Shown: positions 12,376 to 24,683 of the stretch, piece by piece
Numbering within the stretch: position 1 is the first letter of the stretch
Layout of the letters: every line of letters starts with the position of its first letter
Assembly (NCBI RefSeq): GCF_000003195.3
Contig: NC_012871.2
Location: forward strand, 2,033,997-2,097,996
Source: Sorghum bicolor
Taxonomy: Eukaryota > Streptophyta > Magnoliopsida > Poales > Poaceae
Direction of reading: 5' to 3'
Length of the DNA: 64,000 bases
Translations under genes and position numbers: made by a program
Notes under the pieces: generated by a model
What the model saw: the letters and a program-made list of their open reading frames with translations, nothing else
Databases searched by the model: none
Told to the model about the DNA's origin: nothing

Positions 12376-13322
12376 CTATACCCATCAGTGGTCCTCAAGG
12401 GTGTTGCGTTAATTGTTATTAGGCTGTTAATGACTGGCGTCGGCCTGCAGAGGTATATATGCTGGTGAAGATGTGATGAGAGGAGAGGACCAACGTACTG
12501 CAGTAGTAGGCTCGCACAAATTGAATGGAGTCTTATTCCTTATATATATGCCTCTTCTGTCTCCCCCTGTCTACTGTCTGGATGCATATATAAATATGGA
12601 CCACATGCATAAATAATGCACCACTGATGACTGATCCATCTGTGGCGAGCTGCTGCACCTGCATATGGGAGTACTACACTACACCAGGCCACACACTGCA
12701 CACCAGCTCGCTCCTCCCTCTGGTGAGCGAGCTCAGCTCGCACCTCGCAGGCAGCAACAAAGCCCCCAATTCTTCACACATGCATATTCATCCGATCATG
12801 CATAAATAATTCACACATGAATGCATGCATGGAGCTGAGCCAGGGGGCACCGGCCGGCCGGCACAAGTTGCAGATATGCACGCAGTGGTGGTAGCTAGCC
12901 CTGAGAGCTAGCCTAGTTAACATGGTACAGGCAGCAGGCAGGCAGGCAGGCAGGCTCTGATCGAAGAAGCGTGTACCCATGCATACAAAGGACACCGTTG
13001 GAGGACACCAGAGCGAGCGAGCGAGACACCTCCGATCCTCGATGGAGATGGCGACCACTCATCAGCTGAGCTTGTTGCCTGCATGCTGGCCGGCCGGCCT
13101 CCCTTGCGATCGATCTGATACCAATCCAAGACGCGCGGACGAGGCATGCAGGGATCGATGATGCAGCGATCGAGCAGCTCATTTAGTTTTCTGTTACCGT
13201 CCAGTCTGTTCTGGCGATTCTCTGGTGATCCCATCAGATATTCAGATCGACAGCCGGGCACAGTGGCTGTACATGCGTGGCTTGAGTACATGCATATATT
13301 GATCCATGTGTTTTGCTGCTGG

Positions 13323-13832
13323 CAGTGGCGGATCCAGAAATAGACCAAGAGGGGGGCTAAATAATACATGCTATTTTTTTTTCTCGCTCAATCCAGTACA
13401 CTAAGGCTTTGTTTAGTTCCATATTTTTTCAAAATAGGAATAGTAGCATTTTCGTTTTTATTTAACAAATATTGTCCGATCATGGACTAACTAGGCTCAA
13501 AAGATTCGTCTCGCAAATTACAAGTAGACTGTGTAATTAGTTATTTCTTTTATCTATATTTAGTGCTTCATGTATGTGTCGCAAGATTAGATGTGATGGA
13601 GAATCTGTGAAATTTTGCAAAATATTTTGGGAACTAAACAAGGCCTAATAAATATAGCTAAGATTGATAATTCAATATTGATTCAAAGTGTTCAAACACA
13701 AGAAATCATAAAATAAGCATAGAAAAATACCAAATATATGGAGTCTTTTGCTAAAAAAAAAATATGTTAAAAAAATTTGAGCCCAAGAGGGGGGCTGCAG
13801 CCACCCCAGCCCCCCTCGTGCATCCGCCAATG
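13323..13832. mobile_element. hAT-type non-autonomous element, 510 bp
   Basis: The left end CAGTGGCGGATCC and right end ATCCGCCAATG are inverted termini of the CAGTGGCGGA family. The 8-bp sequence GCTGCTGG occurs directly on both sides (13315-13322 and 13833-13840), the diagnostic hAT target duplication. A Tourist element (13405-13645) is nested inside. G- and C-rich subterminal stretches (AGAGGGGGGCT and its inverse) follow the TIRs. No transposase. Confidence 0.88.
13405..13645. mobile_element. Tourist-like MITE nested in the hAT element
   Basis: Termini GGCTTTGTTTAGTTCC and GGGAACTAAACAAGGCC with TAA on both sides (13402-13404, 13646-13648). It lies wholly inside 13323-13832 and is therefore younger than that insertion. 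Confidence 0.9.
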
Positions 13833-13857
13833 GCTGCTGGATAACTTGTAGTACTAA

Positions 13858-14074
13858 GGGGGTGTTTGGTTTGTGTGGTAAGTGTAGCAGTTTCGTTTTA
13901 TTTGACAATTATTATCCAATTATAGATTAATTAGGCTTAAAAGATTCGTCTCTCAAATTACTCTTCAGCTGTGTTTTTAGTTTTGTAAGTAGTCTATATT
14001 TAGTACTCCATGCATGTGTCTAAACACTCGATATGACGGGCGGTAAATTTTAACCGGGAAAACCAAACACCCCC
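13858..14074. mobile_element. Tourist-like MITE (GGGGGTGTTTGGTTT termini)
   Basis: Termini GGGGGTGTTTGGTTT and AAACCAAACACCCCC, TAA on both sides (13855-13857, 14075-14077). Same subfamily type as 960-1262. The right-hand TAA is shared with the next element. Confidence 0.9.
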
Positions 14075-14077
14075 TAA

Positions 14078-14317
14078 GGCCTTGTTTAGTTCACCCAAAA
14101 ACCAAAAACTTTTCAAGATTCTCCGTCAAATCGAATCTTGCGGCACATGCATGGAACATTAAATATAGATAAAAATAAAAACTAATTGCATATTTTATCT
14201 GTAAATCGTGAGACGAATCTTTAAGCCTACTTACTCCATAATTGAATAATATTTGTCAAATAAAAACGAAAGTGCTACAATGTCAAAATCAAAAACTTTT
14301 TAGATCTACACAAGGCC
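14078..14317. mobile_element. Tourist-like MITE (GGCCTTGTTTAGTT family)
   Basis: Left terminus GGCCTTGTTTAGTTCACC; the right end is a slightly decayed inverse, ACACAAGGCC. TAA lies on both sides (14075-14077, 14318-14320). It abuts the preceding element with only the shared TAA between them. Confidence 0.88.
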
Positions 14318-15240
14318 TAATAACCAGCCAACAAGTACGTACTGTGCATGGGTTTCATATATAACTACATATATCTAGGTGCGAAGGGGTATATATATAT
14401 ATGCTACCTGGCTGCCACGTCAGATCTATTCCCCAAGCGAAGGGGTATGGACCTAGCTGGCTGGCACAACTCAAAAAGTTGACGGACCTATGACGACGAC
14501 GCATTTATCTCATATTCTACGTATATATGTATGGCAGGAATTGAATCGTGTGTATATATATGGCAGGAATGAATTGAATCGCGTGTTCAGTTTCTCTCTG
14601 TTCGATCTTGGGGGCAAGTTTTCAATGTGTGTGGTCGCCTGACATGAGACATAAAGAGATCACGATCCAAGAGAGAGAGAGAGAGAGAGACTGAATAGAG
14701 AGGAGCAACATTTTCCAACAGCTGTTTTGCAGGTCACGTATAGTAGCTATCGGAGCCCCCCTTTGAGTACATCACTTCTCTTTGGGCAGCATGCTGTACG
14801 TACGAAAGACCCACACCACACTGGACACTGCGTGCATGCTTGCTTACCGCCCCTGCCCTACGTACAACAACCCTAGCTTTGCCTGTCGTCCCAACATACA
14901 CACAGTAGTGTTGATTGTTGGAATGAGAGAGAGAGAGAGAGATATGAATCTAAGGTTAGATTTTGTTTGGATCTTGTGCATCCATCCATCCACTCGTGAA
15001 GGGACAATGAAAAGCACAGGGTTTCTGCAGGCTCGGTGCCACCCATCTTTAAATGCGAGCACAGCATGCACTGGTACTGCGGCGATCACAGAACCATGCA
15101 GCTGTTTGTAGTAGACTCCTTGCTAGAGCTCATCACAAAAGCCGACCGCCCATACATTCCCTCCTGATCGAGCTCCTCCTTTATAAAGTACACATACAAG
15201 AAAAATCTATAGTTCTATACTTGTACTTTATGGTTCTTTA

Positions 15241-15247
<7 letters not shown>

Positions 15248-15286
<39 letters not shown>
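15248..15286. repeat. (TA)n microsatellite
   Basis: About 19 TA units following a short TG run. Confidence 0.95.
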
Positions 15287-15288
<2 letters not shown>

Positions 15289-16634
15289 TCTGAAAAAAAT
15301 GTTCTACTTGTACTTACTACTGTTTAGCATCACTGTTTCTCCAGTAACGATGTTGATGATCAACTTTGATAGTGCTCCCGCCCAAGACCAAGACTCACTT
15401 TGGTCCAACATCTTCTAGCTAGGTTATTACCTACATTGGTCATTTACATTCGTTTTTATATCCAAACTCATCCATATGCTGAGTTAGTCCTCACTATAGA
15501 TATTTAGTTGCATGAACCAAATCAAGTCATCTCAATCTCTTGGGGCTAACAAACCGCTGAGTAAAGACAAACAATTTACTTGAACACAAGCTATACACAT
15601 TTACTCATGTTTGGTTGCATAAAGGTTACGTGAACGTAAAGGAAACATCTCCTTCACTAAAATGGGAGGGAATCAACGATTATGTGTTTCGTTTGGTTCA
15701 CCCGTGGTAACAGAGGACACGATAGTGCAATCAATTGTCGTTCAAATCGGGCGTAATCAACCTTACTGAAGTATGGGGTTGATTGCCCCGTTGGTGGTGA
15801 AGCAAACAGAAACTATCGTTATCAGTTAACGATTTAACCGGATCACACAGAAAAATACTCCAACCAAACAACATCTTAATGCTTTTAGGTTGAACAAGAC
15901 GGTAGGAAAATATGGTTTATGATTTATGCATAGCTGGCTCAGTCAGTAATAAGACATCAAAACACATGTGCTTATTTAAGTTATTTATGCTTCCCTCATC
16001 GACTCCTATCATTCTGTTGTGCTAACAGCTAAGAGAAAGTTTCGCCAATCCAACCCTAGTTTTCTTGAGGAGCTAGTGTGAGACAAGGAGGAGTGAAGAT
16101 GCTAGTGAATGAGTCCATTTCTATTGGACACTACACTAGATAATTGAAATTATGGATTGAAGAAGATCATGATATATACAGGGTGCTTCAAAGGTATTTT
16201 GTGCATTTATTATAGTACAGTTTTTTGGTGCTCAAGATGAGATATATATAGAAGTCATTTCCTCCCTTGGGTCTCTCCTTAATTAAGTAAATATTTTCAT
16301 AATTTAGCAATTATTAAAAGTGTCTGCTAAGATCCTAACCACGAATATACAACAATAGTTTCTTAATAAATGTTAAAAGAAATGAGATTCAGAGTGCACT
16401 TGGAATCTTTCAGACATTATGTACAGTGATTTTTCCCCCCTGTTTCATTCATTGCATGCTAAGCCTATCTGTGCGTCTGCAGGGTGGTTTCTAGTGGTCG
16501 ACTGACCTACGTAGCTTTTGCTCCATTGCCTATGTCAGGCCATATATGGAATGCATGCATGAAACCACGTCTATGACTGTTCAGCAGCAATAATAGAGCG
16601 AGAGGCCAAAGGAGATCACACATCGTTTTTTTTT

Positions 16635-16638
<4 letters not shown>

Positions 16639-16695
<57 letters not shown>
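16639..16695. repeat. (TG)28 microsatellite
   Basis: Uninterrupted TG dinucleotides after a T-rich stretch. Confidence 0.96.
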
Positions 16696-16698
<3 letters not shown>

Positions 16699-16964
16699 GT
16701 CTCTCCCCTGATTCGTGGCTTGTTTCCTTCTGCAGGTGTTCAAACTGTTTCAGCAGCGTTCTCAGCACCGGCCCAGACACCCTGCAGCTACCTAGCTACA
16801 TCTGCTACCTCTTCTCGTGATCGATCTGCTCGGCTCAGCTCTTATCAGTGGCCGAATGTTTCTCGCTTTGCGTTTGTCTTTTGGTTGGCAATACAGCGAC
16901 ACTAGTGGGAGGTATCAAAAACGCAGAAATTTGAAAGATCAGCTGATTCTTTTTTGTCGAAAAT

Positions 16965-17206
16965 GCCTTGTTTAGTTCCCCAAAAATTTTGCAAAACTTT
17001 TCAGATTCTCCGTCACATCGAATCTTTAGACGTATGCATGAAGTATTAAATATAGATGAAAATAAAAACTAATTGCACAGTTTGGTCAGAATTGAGGAGA
17101 CGAATCTTTTGAGCATAGTTAGTCCATAATTGGACAATATTTGTCAAATACAAACGAAAGTGGTACTATTCTTATTTTATAAATTTTTTTGGAACTAAAC
17201 AAGGCC
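16965..17206. mobile_element. Tourist-like MITE, first of a cluster of three
   Basis: Termini GCCTTGTTTAGTTCCCC and GGAACTAAACAAGGCC enclose the family interior. The right end runs directly into another copy at 17207 without intervening host DNA. Confidence 0.85.
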
Positions 17207-17439
17207 CTTCCCAAAAAAATTTGCAAATTTTTTTTAGATTCCCTGTCACATCGAATCTTTAGACGTATGCATGAAATATTAAATATAGACGAAAATAAAA
17301 ACTAATTACACAGTTTGGTCGAAATTGATAAGACGAATCTTTTGAGCCTAGTTAGTCTATGATTGGACAATATTTGTCAAATACAAACGAAATTGATACT
17401 ATTCATATTTTGCAAAATATTTTGGAACTAAACAAGGCC
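17207..17439 (-). mobile_element. Tourist-like MITE, second of the cluster, left terminus lost
   Basis: The interior and right terminus (GGAACTAAACAAGGCC) are intact, but the left TIR is reduced to CTTCCC by deletion. It joins the third copy head to head at 17439/17440. Confidence 0.82.
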
Positions 17440-17625
17440 GGCCTTGTTTAGTTCCAAAAAATTTTGCAAAATCGACACTGTAGCACTTTCGTTTGTATTT
17501 GACAAAAATTATCCAATCATGGACTAACTAGGCTCAAAAGATTTGTCTCATTAATTTCGACCAAACTGTGCAATTATTTTTTATTTACATCTATATTTAA
17601 TACTCCATGCATACATTTAATCACT
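17440..17625 (+). mobile_element. Tourist-like MITE, third of the cluster, 3' truncated
   Basis: Begins with an intact GGCCTTGTTTAGTTCC terminus and follows the family sequence for ~185 bp, then stops before the right TIR. It is the inverted complement of copy two with no spacer, so the pair forms a long potential hairpin. Confidence 0.82.
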
Positions 17626-17859
17626 CTTTCCAGAATATAAACTACGGAGCACAAAATTTGACTTGGCGCCATCTTTAAAATTACACTTTGTCAGATAATT
17701 TCTTTTATAATGTCGTCTGAGTGGCAATTATTAAACAGAATATTATTTGAGAGGTAAAATGCTCATTGGCTGGTGTATTTTGATTAGCCGCAAATTGCCA
17801 TCTCGAAGAGCCCTGACTTTCGGTACGTAATGTCCAGAATTAAATATTGCACACAAATA

Positions 17860-17915
17860 CTCCCTCTGTCCTAGCAAAATGTATTTATTTTGAGATACAA
17901 ATAATGAAGAGGGAG
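17860..17915. mobile_element. 56-bp Stowaway relic
   Basis: CTCCCTCTGTCC at the left and GAGGGAG at the right, flanked by TA on both sides. Almost nothing remains but the TIRs. Confidence 0.7.
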
Positions 17916-18551
17916 TACGAAGAGAATCAGTGATGATGGCCCATTGACTGTCCAGAAGCTAAAATGATGTTTTGTTTAAGATAAAATTTTGAATCCTATT
18001 AACCTAATATTGAGTTTGCTAAAGGATGAACACATTATCTTGTATTTAGCAGGCGCTAAGAAATCGCAAGGTCTAGGCCTTGGAAGGGTCACCTAATTCG
18101 TCTTGGTTTTTTTCTGTCTTCCTTAAGGTTAGATTTATTTTAGTTTGGATCCCTAAGAGACTCTCATATCCAGTCCCTGTATGAGAAGGAGTTGTACGGG
18201 GACCCTCCTTTTCTCTCTAATACAACGAAACACAACTCTCTTGCGTTTTCAAAAGAAAAAAAAATAAATCCTAGAGTGGCATATGGTTTTTTTCACGGAG
18301 GGATTATACCACTCATGGTAACCAAATTAAAGTTTAATCATTATTAGAAAATATTTCCAAGGGTCCAATAGGGGCGTGGCTTCAAAAGAGGTCTCCAACA
18401 GGAACTAACTCCGCGTGATCTCCATGGCTACCATGTCTTGCTCAACCTAGTGTTGTGAACTAAGTATTTGTTCATCTCACACGAAACCGTTACTCATCTA
18501 AGTTTGTTACTCATTTATCCAAATCAAACCGGGGCTTTCAGGGACTCGGGG

Positions 18552-18554
<3 letters not shown>

Positions 18555-18626
<72 letters not shown>
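18555..18626. repeat. (AG)36 microsatellite
   Basis: 72 bp of uninterrupted AG, the longest dinucleotide run in the window. Confidence 0.97.
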
Positions 18627-18627
<1 letters not shown>

Positions 18628-19982
18628 ACATTTTAAGGTCTTGTGACTCCATGAGTGCCCAAGAGGGAGGTTGAATTGGGTGCCTAATTTCAAACCTTAA
18701 ACCGTACTTGTGGTTTAATGAAAACTACTAATAGAAAAATCATAAACTAAGTCTAGCATCAAGAAGAATTAAGATTTTTTCTAGTGTACTTTAATTCACC
18801 CTCAACTCAAAAAAGATTTTTGCAACCTACAATCAATTCTATCAACTAGCCTATAGTTAATCTAGGAAGGTAATGGTCACACAAGCAAAACACAAGCAGA
18901 ATAAATAAATGTGGTAAGTAAAGAGCTAGCATTTGCCCTCCTAGAGATGAGACCATTTATCCAATGGTATATTGCCAAAACACAACCCCTAACCCACACT
19001 GGAGCTCCACCAAGATATGCTTCCGGTCACTTCTAGTCTTGGTGTTGGATTGTCATTAGTAAGACCAATGATGACCAAAGGCAAATATCAAGAGTCACTA
19101 AGTCTTACTACCACCACCTTACTCTTCTTATCACCTTGATAACATGTCTATTATTGAGGTTCTCCACAAAGAAAGAGGTGTCCTCATCCCCAACACACTA
19201 GGTCGTCGCCGCTCCACATGACTATAACTGCACATATAGTTCCTTGTTAGTTAAATTCAATCATCTTAAGAAATGTAGGAGACCACTGGTTACTATACTT
19301 TTTGACCCTTTAATATTACTTTAGAGTAAAAATTTGATAATTATAAGGCTTAAGGATTAAAATTCTATTGAGGCTACCATTTCGACCCCCATATATCCGA
19401 CATCTCACTTAATGCTCTATCAATTATGTTAAGCGATATGGTGTAGGTTTCAAATAATTGCTTATGATAATGTAGTATTTAAGAATGTACTCTATGACCT
19501 AAAATTTTTCTAAAAAGTTCTAAAAAGGGATTTAAAAAAATATACAATAACCACAAGAGTTTTCACTTGACCTGACGATAAAATGAATTTATTGTAGTCA
19601 ATAAGAATAAAATTGTAATCAAAGTCAGATGCATGACTTTGTAAGATATATGATGCATAACTACCCTAGTTAATGGTAAGGTTTCAAACTAATTGCACAT
19701 TTAAAATATACAAAGGTGCCATGTAAAGAAAAAGTATGAATATTTATGAAAAAAATTATAGATCAACCTCTTCCAAAAAAATGATAATAAGTTTATGATA
19801 ACTGGATACAGACTACAAGTATCTATTATGTTAGAAAACATACAAAGTCAAAAACATATAATTTAATATAAGTAATTTTCCATCTGTCATATGTATTGAA
19901 CAATAATTAATACTTATATCTCCTAAAATTGTTGCCAGGTTGATAGACTAGTGGAATCTAATCATAGGTGCATGGAAGCTAA
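18627..19982. other. AT-rich stretch, possible old retroelement debris
   Basis: No gene seen. The sequence just after the AG run, with CCCAAGAGGGAGGTTGAATTG at about 18658-18678, resembles a motif often seen inside grass LTR retrotransposons, but no LTR, primer site or coding domain is recognisable. The remainder is AT-rich and unassigned. Confidence 0.35.
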
Positions 19983-21203
19983 CACTAGTACAAAAAAATT
20001 ATTGGAGGCGGGCAAAAGGGGTTAATGGAGGCAAGCGTCACAACCGCCTCCAATCAAAGGTCACCTTAATCAATAGACCATGGAGGCAGGTACTTTGCCC
20101 ACCTCTGTTAATCAGTATGAAAAAACAAAAAGAAATAAAAAGCCCACAACCTAGACCTAACGGGTCTGGATTTGGGCCTCGCGCCGCCACCCCTGCGTGT
20201 CACCGTCGTCATGGGTGCAGGCCCCGCCTCGTGAGCGTCGTAGCCGAGGTTACTCGATCTGCCACCGGGGAAGCTCGATCTACCGCGTGCACGTTCGCTA
20301 ACAGTGGATCTGGCCACCACACCTTTACCGGAGCAGGGGCCACCACACCTCCACCTCGCACCACCACAGCTCTGCCAGATTTGGCCACCTTGGTGACGGA
20401 TGTGGCTACCAGCAACTGATCTGGTCGTCACGGTCGCCGGAGAAGGAGGTGGGGGAGGGGAGGGTGCACCAGCCACCGGGGGAATAGATCGAGGGAGGAG
20501 CTCGGTGGGGCAGCTCGAGGAAGAAGGCTGCGTCACCGACGGTGAGCAACTCTAGGGAGGTGAAGTACGTAGCTTGGGGGAGGGCGTCGCTGTCAGGGTT
20601 GCCGGATCTGGCCGTCGGGGAGTGCCTCCATCGGTGGAGCGGCTTAGGGGGAGGAGGTCCCTCCGCCGCCGCCAGGAAGGAGCTTGGGGGAAGAGGAAGT
20701 GGACGAGCTTAGGGAAGGAGGGAAAGGGGCGCCAACTTTGGGAAGAAAGGGAGTCGGGAGAGAGACAGAGAGGGTGGGCTCAAGCAGAACGCATTGGCTG
20801 CGATGGGGAGGGGCTCGGCATTGAGGGAGAGAAATGGTTGAGAAACCCTAAGTGTCTAGCTTATATATCATCCTGGCATAAGAAAAGATTTGGGCTTTTC
20901 CTAGGTCGAAATTGGGCCAACATTTCTAGAGGCAGGCATTATAGTGTGGCTGCCTCCAAAAATGGATTTATGGAGGCGGTTGTTTTAAGGTGACCGCCTC
21001 CGAAAATAGAAGATTTTTTGGAGGCCGTTGTCTTAACGCACCCACCCCCGTAAATCGATTTTTAGAGGCGGGCAAAAGTGTCGCCACGGTAAATAAAAAA
21101 GCCCACCTACATTAATCGTAGACATTAACCGAGACGGTTGGATTGTGTGACCGTCTCGGTTAATAAAAGTGCACCGTCTTGCAAAATCATTTGTGTAGTA
21201 GTG
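19983..21203. mobile_element. Non-autonomous CACTA transposon, 1.22 kb
   Basis: The left end CACTAGTACAAAAAAATT and right end TTGTGTAGTAGTG are CACTA termini, flanked by TAA on both sides (19980-19982, 21204-21206). Subterminal regions carry repeated GGAGGCGG(G/T) and ACCGCCTCC motifs in both orientations, typical transposase-binding arrays. The middle (~20150-20860) is much more GC-rich and has overlapping open frames on both strands with no recognised domain; it may be captured host DNA. No transposase. The same family appears to be present in the WAK intron (56968-58183). Confidence 0.85.
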
Positions 21204-22120
21204 TAATCATGGGTGCATGCAAATGACAACCGCCAAACCTGTGACTATGAGATATCATTCGAGAAAGGAAAGGAGGCCAGGATATAAACATCTTTTGTCA
21301 ACATCCTTAATCTGTTTAAAATTTTTCAGAAAGTCATTTATTTTGGGATGAATGGAGTACGTTTCAATAATAATTTCCAATGTCGTATGGAGCGACAGTG
21401 GTGTGTGAATGTGACTAGCTAGTCAGGTGTAGATAAGAGAGCCGCGCTCCATCTGTCGTAGCGGCGTGATGCATGTAAAGGTCATGAATGTTTCTTTGCC
21501 TTACGATTCAACACTGATCTGAGGAGGGAATGCTGCAAAATGCGTTCCAAAAGCGAGACAAGGTGATGCCTAATAGTAGGTCGGAAATAAAGATGCATGC
21601 ATGAGCATGAGTCTCGCATGCATGCTATCTGCTTGTACTGCAGCCAAACCAGGAAAAGAAAAGCTCCTGCCTGGGCGCCTAGCAGCTAGCTTGCTTACAG
21701 ATCGTCAACTTGTTTCAAAAATAAATAAAAAAATAAAGTTGTTCTGCTTAAGTACTACCCCAAAATGCTAGGATATATGTCATATAAGTATATCTACTTA
21801 CGTGGCATATGCTGCAGAGGTTAATTAGCAATGAAAAAGTGTGCGTGGAGCGTACGAATCAATCGGGAATTGCATAAACTAATTGACCTGCATATGCAGA
21901 TCGATCACATGCAAACTGCATCTACTGTCAGGCACTTGGATCAATCATGGTATGAAGAAAAACTCGCAGTTCAGGTTTACATGCGCATCTGCTTGCTGAT
22001 CATCATGCGATTAGACTAGCTACTTCATGTTTGTTTATCTATTATTAGATTAGGAAAAGATAGCTTTGAACGAGAGCCCCAACAGTCTTTAGGTCATCAA
22101 CTGGCGGCTGGATGTGGCTG

Positions 22121-22254
22121 CCTGGTCAGAGACAATGATGACTTAAATCCTAACATGCATCAACCAGTTGATGAGTATATAGTTTATTTGATACGAAGCT
22201 GAGTTTGCTGCTTGTGCCGGCCTGGTCAGAGACAATGATGGCTTAAATCCTAAC
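22121..22254. repeat. Pair of 34-bp direct repeats
   Basis: CCTGGTCAGAGACAATGATG plus a following CTTAAATCCTAAC occurs at 22121-22154 and 22221-22254 with a single difference. The intervening ~66 bp is unique. Confidence 0.85.
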
Positions 22255-22323
22255 CGGCACTTATTCGCAGCCATAGCACTATAATAAGTTCACTTAATTA
22301 GGACATGTCTGGTGAATATATAA

Positions 22324-22656
22324 AGCATCTCCAAAGGTTTTGGCAAATTGACTTGGCATTTGTTGTTGTTTGCAAACTCTCATAACAAAATGCAAAATAT
22401 AAAAATAGGTCATCTCCAAGGGAATTGGCATTTGGACTTGATAAAGGATAAAAATAGGAGGTCTCCAGACGCGCGCGTTTTCCTCGCGCGAGACTTTGCT
22501 CGCGCGATCGGGTTTACAAAGCCGTCTACAGCTTGGCATTTTTGCCAAGTTGTCCAAATTGCAAACTCCAAATGCAAAACCATTGGATATCTTTTTTTGG
22601 AGTTTTTAGCAAATTACTCAAATGCAAAACTCAAATGCAAAACCCTTGGAGATGCT
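22324..22656. mobile_element. MITE with AGCATCTCCAA / TTGGAGATGCT termini
   Basis: Inverted ends AGCATCTCCAA and TTGGAGATGCT enclose ~330 bp with repeated internal 'caaatgcaaaac' motifs and a CG-dinucleotide-rich patch (GCGCGCG, CTCGCGCG near 22470-22510). The target duplication is not clean, so the superfamily is left open. Confidence 0.65.
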
Positions 22657-24274
22657 GTAATCTTAAGCAGAAAGAATTATATGTATTATGAACGACCAAT
22701 CTATGTGAGCTTTTACTCCATCCCTACTCGTAAAACTTGTCATCCTGGGCTCTCATGCCATTTTCGCTAAACTTGTCGTTCTACAATAGCGAGGGCGTGT
22801 TTACCCCTGGGTCTCTCCGCTCGATCCCGTTTCACTCGCCACCGGTTCGTTGTCTCGGCATTAATCGTGCGGTGCATCGGCTCTCCTGTAACGGCAGCTC
22901 GCTTCCTCTTTGTAGTAATCGCCACGCACGCTCTCCTGCTTGATTCCTCTCGGCAGCACGCCCACTCAGCCCACCAGGCTGAGAAAGTTTCTCATATGGA
23001 ATGCACCCACAACCCTATTTAACAGGGACAGACAGGGAAAAATATATCCTCATTAATCACTTAAGCACAATTATATCCTAAACATCAACTAATATGGGTA
23101 TAGAGAGAGTATATATTGATGATGGTCAATGGAAGTTAATTAAAGAAAAACATTTGGTGACAAAAGCAAATCCAGCTAGATTTATTGACTTGTATATATT
23201 TTCTGATATGAGGAAGTAATCACCAACTTAACTATGGCGATGCACCGAGATAATTGTGATGAATCATTCTTAAATATATACATATAAACTTAATAAGTTT
23301 TGCCTCTAGTATATGGACAATCCAGAATGCGTGGCACATTTTATGCATTTTTGTTAATAATGGACTCTGTCATGCATATTTTTTGCATTTTGTTTCCCTG
23401 ACTTTTCTTCAGCAATGTAGACCATGTAATAATGTAAACGTTGTGTGTGCGGTGACCTAAGCGGGAAGTTTATTTCATTTTCTAAAAAAAAGCGTGGCAC
23501 AAAGAATATTTGCGAGCTATATATATAATTATGGCTCTCAGCCAAAGTAACACCATCCTAATGTGCAAAGAGTATAAGACCCTACCAATTTGGCATATAT
23601 AGAGAGGATCTTCTTGTGCAGTGCATGCATATGCATGGCTTAATTGTGTCCTACTTAGAAGCAGATTCTTCTTCCTACTTAGAAGCTGTTGTGTAGGAAT
23701 CATGTTCTTGATCTTTGCATTGATACTCTTCTTTGCAAATGACCTGCATGCATTACCAAACAATCATTATTTTTTATTATGTATATCTATGACTTGATGG
23801 TTTTGCACATTAGAATATTTCTGTCCTACTACATACATACCCCACACTTTGAACTATTTTAAACTCCACTCACATGATGTAATGTAAATGTGCCTTTAAG
23901 TGTACACATGCATGATGGAGAGAGAGAGAAGAGAGAGAGGGGTACCCGGCCGCCTCATGCATGCACGAATTGTCTCATCACATGTGATGGCGCGTGGGGC
24001 CATGGCTATGCATGCATATGCATAGCAAGGGCAGGCAATCTACTACGTGACACAAAGGCGCGCATATTATTGCACCCAAGTCTTAAGAAAGCCAGACACA
24101 TAGATGGATAGATATAGTCCTTTTCACTAGGATTTTATTCTTTCGATTTTGTTTATTTTTCCGCCAATGTATGGAGCTAGCTATAGGACTTGTCTACGTA
24201 CCTGCTGACTCGCTTTTGTAGTTCACTGTTGTCTTGTCCATATCCTCTCCTCTCTCTCTAGATTACAGCATATA

Positions 24275-24496
24275 CTCTCTCACAGTTTCTAAAAGAATCT
24301 ATTACTGAGTTGTCTTAAGTCAAACTTTTTAAATTTTAATTAAATTTCTAAAAAAGAACTGCTAAGATTTATTATGATACTAAATTAATATTATTAAATT
24401 TATTATAAAATATATTTTTATAAAAAATTTATTTTATATCATAGATATTAATATAGTAGACTGACACGGATTCTAGAAATCCATCCTCTCAAGGAG
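24275..24496. mobile_element. Stowaway-like MITE, divergent
   Basis: CTCTCTCACAGTTTCTAAAAG at the left is inverted at the right as CTAGAAATCCATCCTCTCAAGGAG with mismatches; TA flanks both ends. The interior is very AT-rich. Confidence 0.65.
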
Positions 24497-24683
24497 TATA
24501 TAATTATATATAACTACCACATGCAGTGTAGCTTTTTTGACGGTACGGTCTACATACCGCCTAAATAAATCTCAGAGAGTCTCTTTTCAAGGGGACTACT
24601 TTGACCAAATTCCAGCTGCTGGCTTGACCCAGCTTCTGGGCTACATAACATGCATGTATTATGTAGAACGCTATCATGTATAA

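Noticed and set aside
12186..12468. Frames encoding THTHTH or VCVCVC repeats
   Set aside because: These are translations of the CA microsatellite. The same applies to the frames over the TG, AG, TA and CT runs.
20108..20993. Open frames of 139-142 residues on both strands
   Set aside because: They lie in the GC-rich core of the CACTA element, have no recognisable domain and are open on both strands, so coding is not supported. The core is noted as possible captured DNA.
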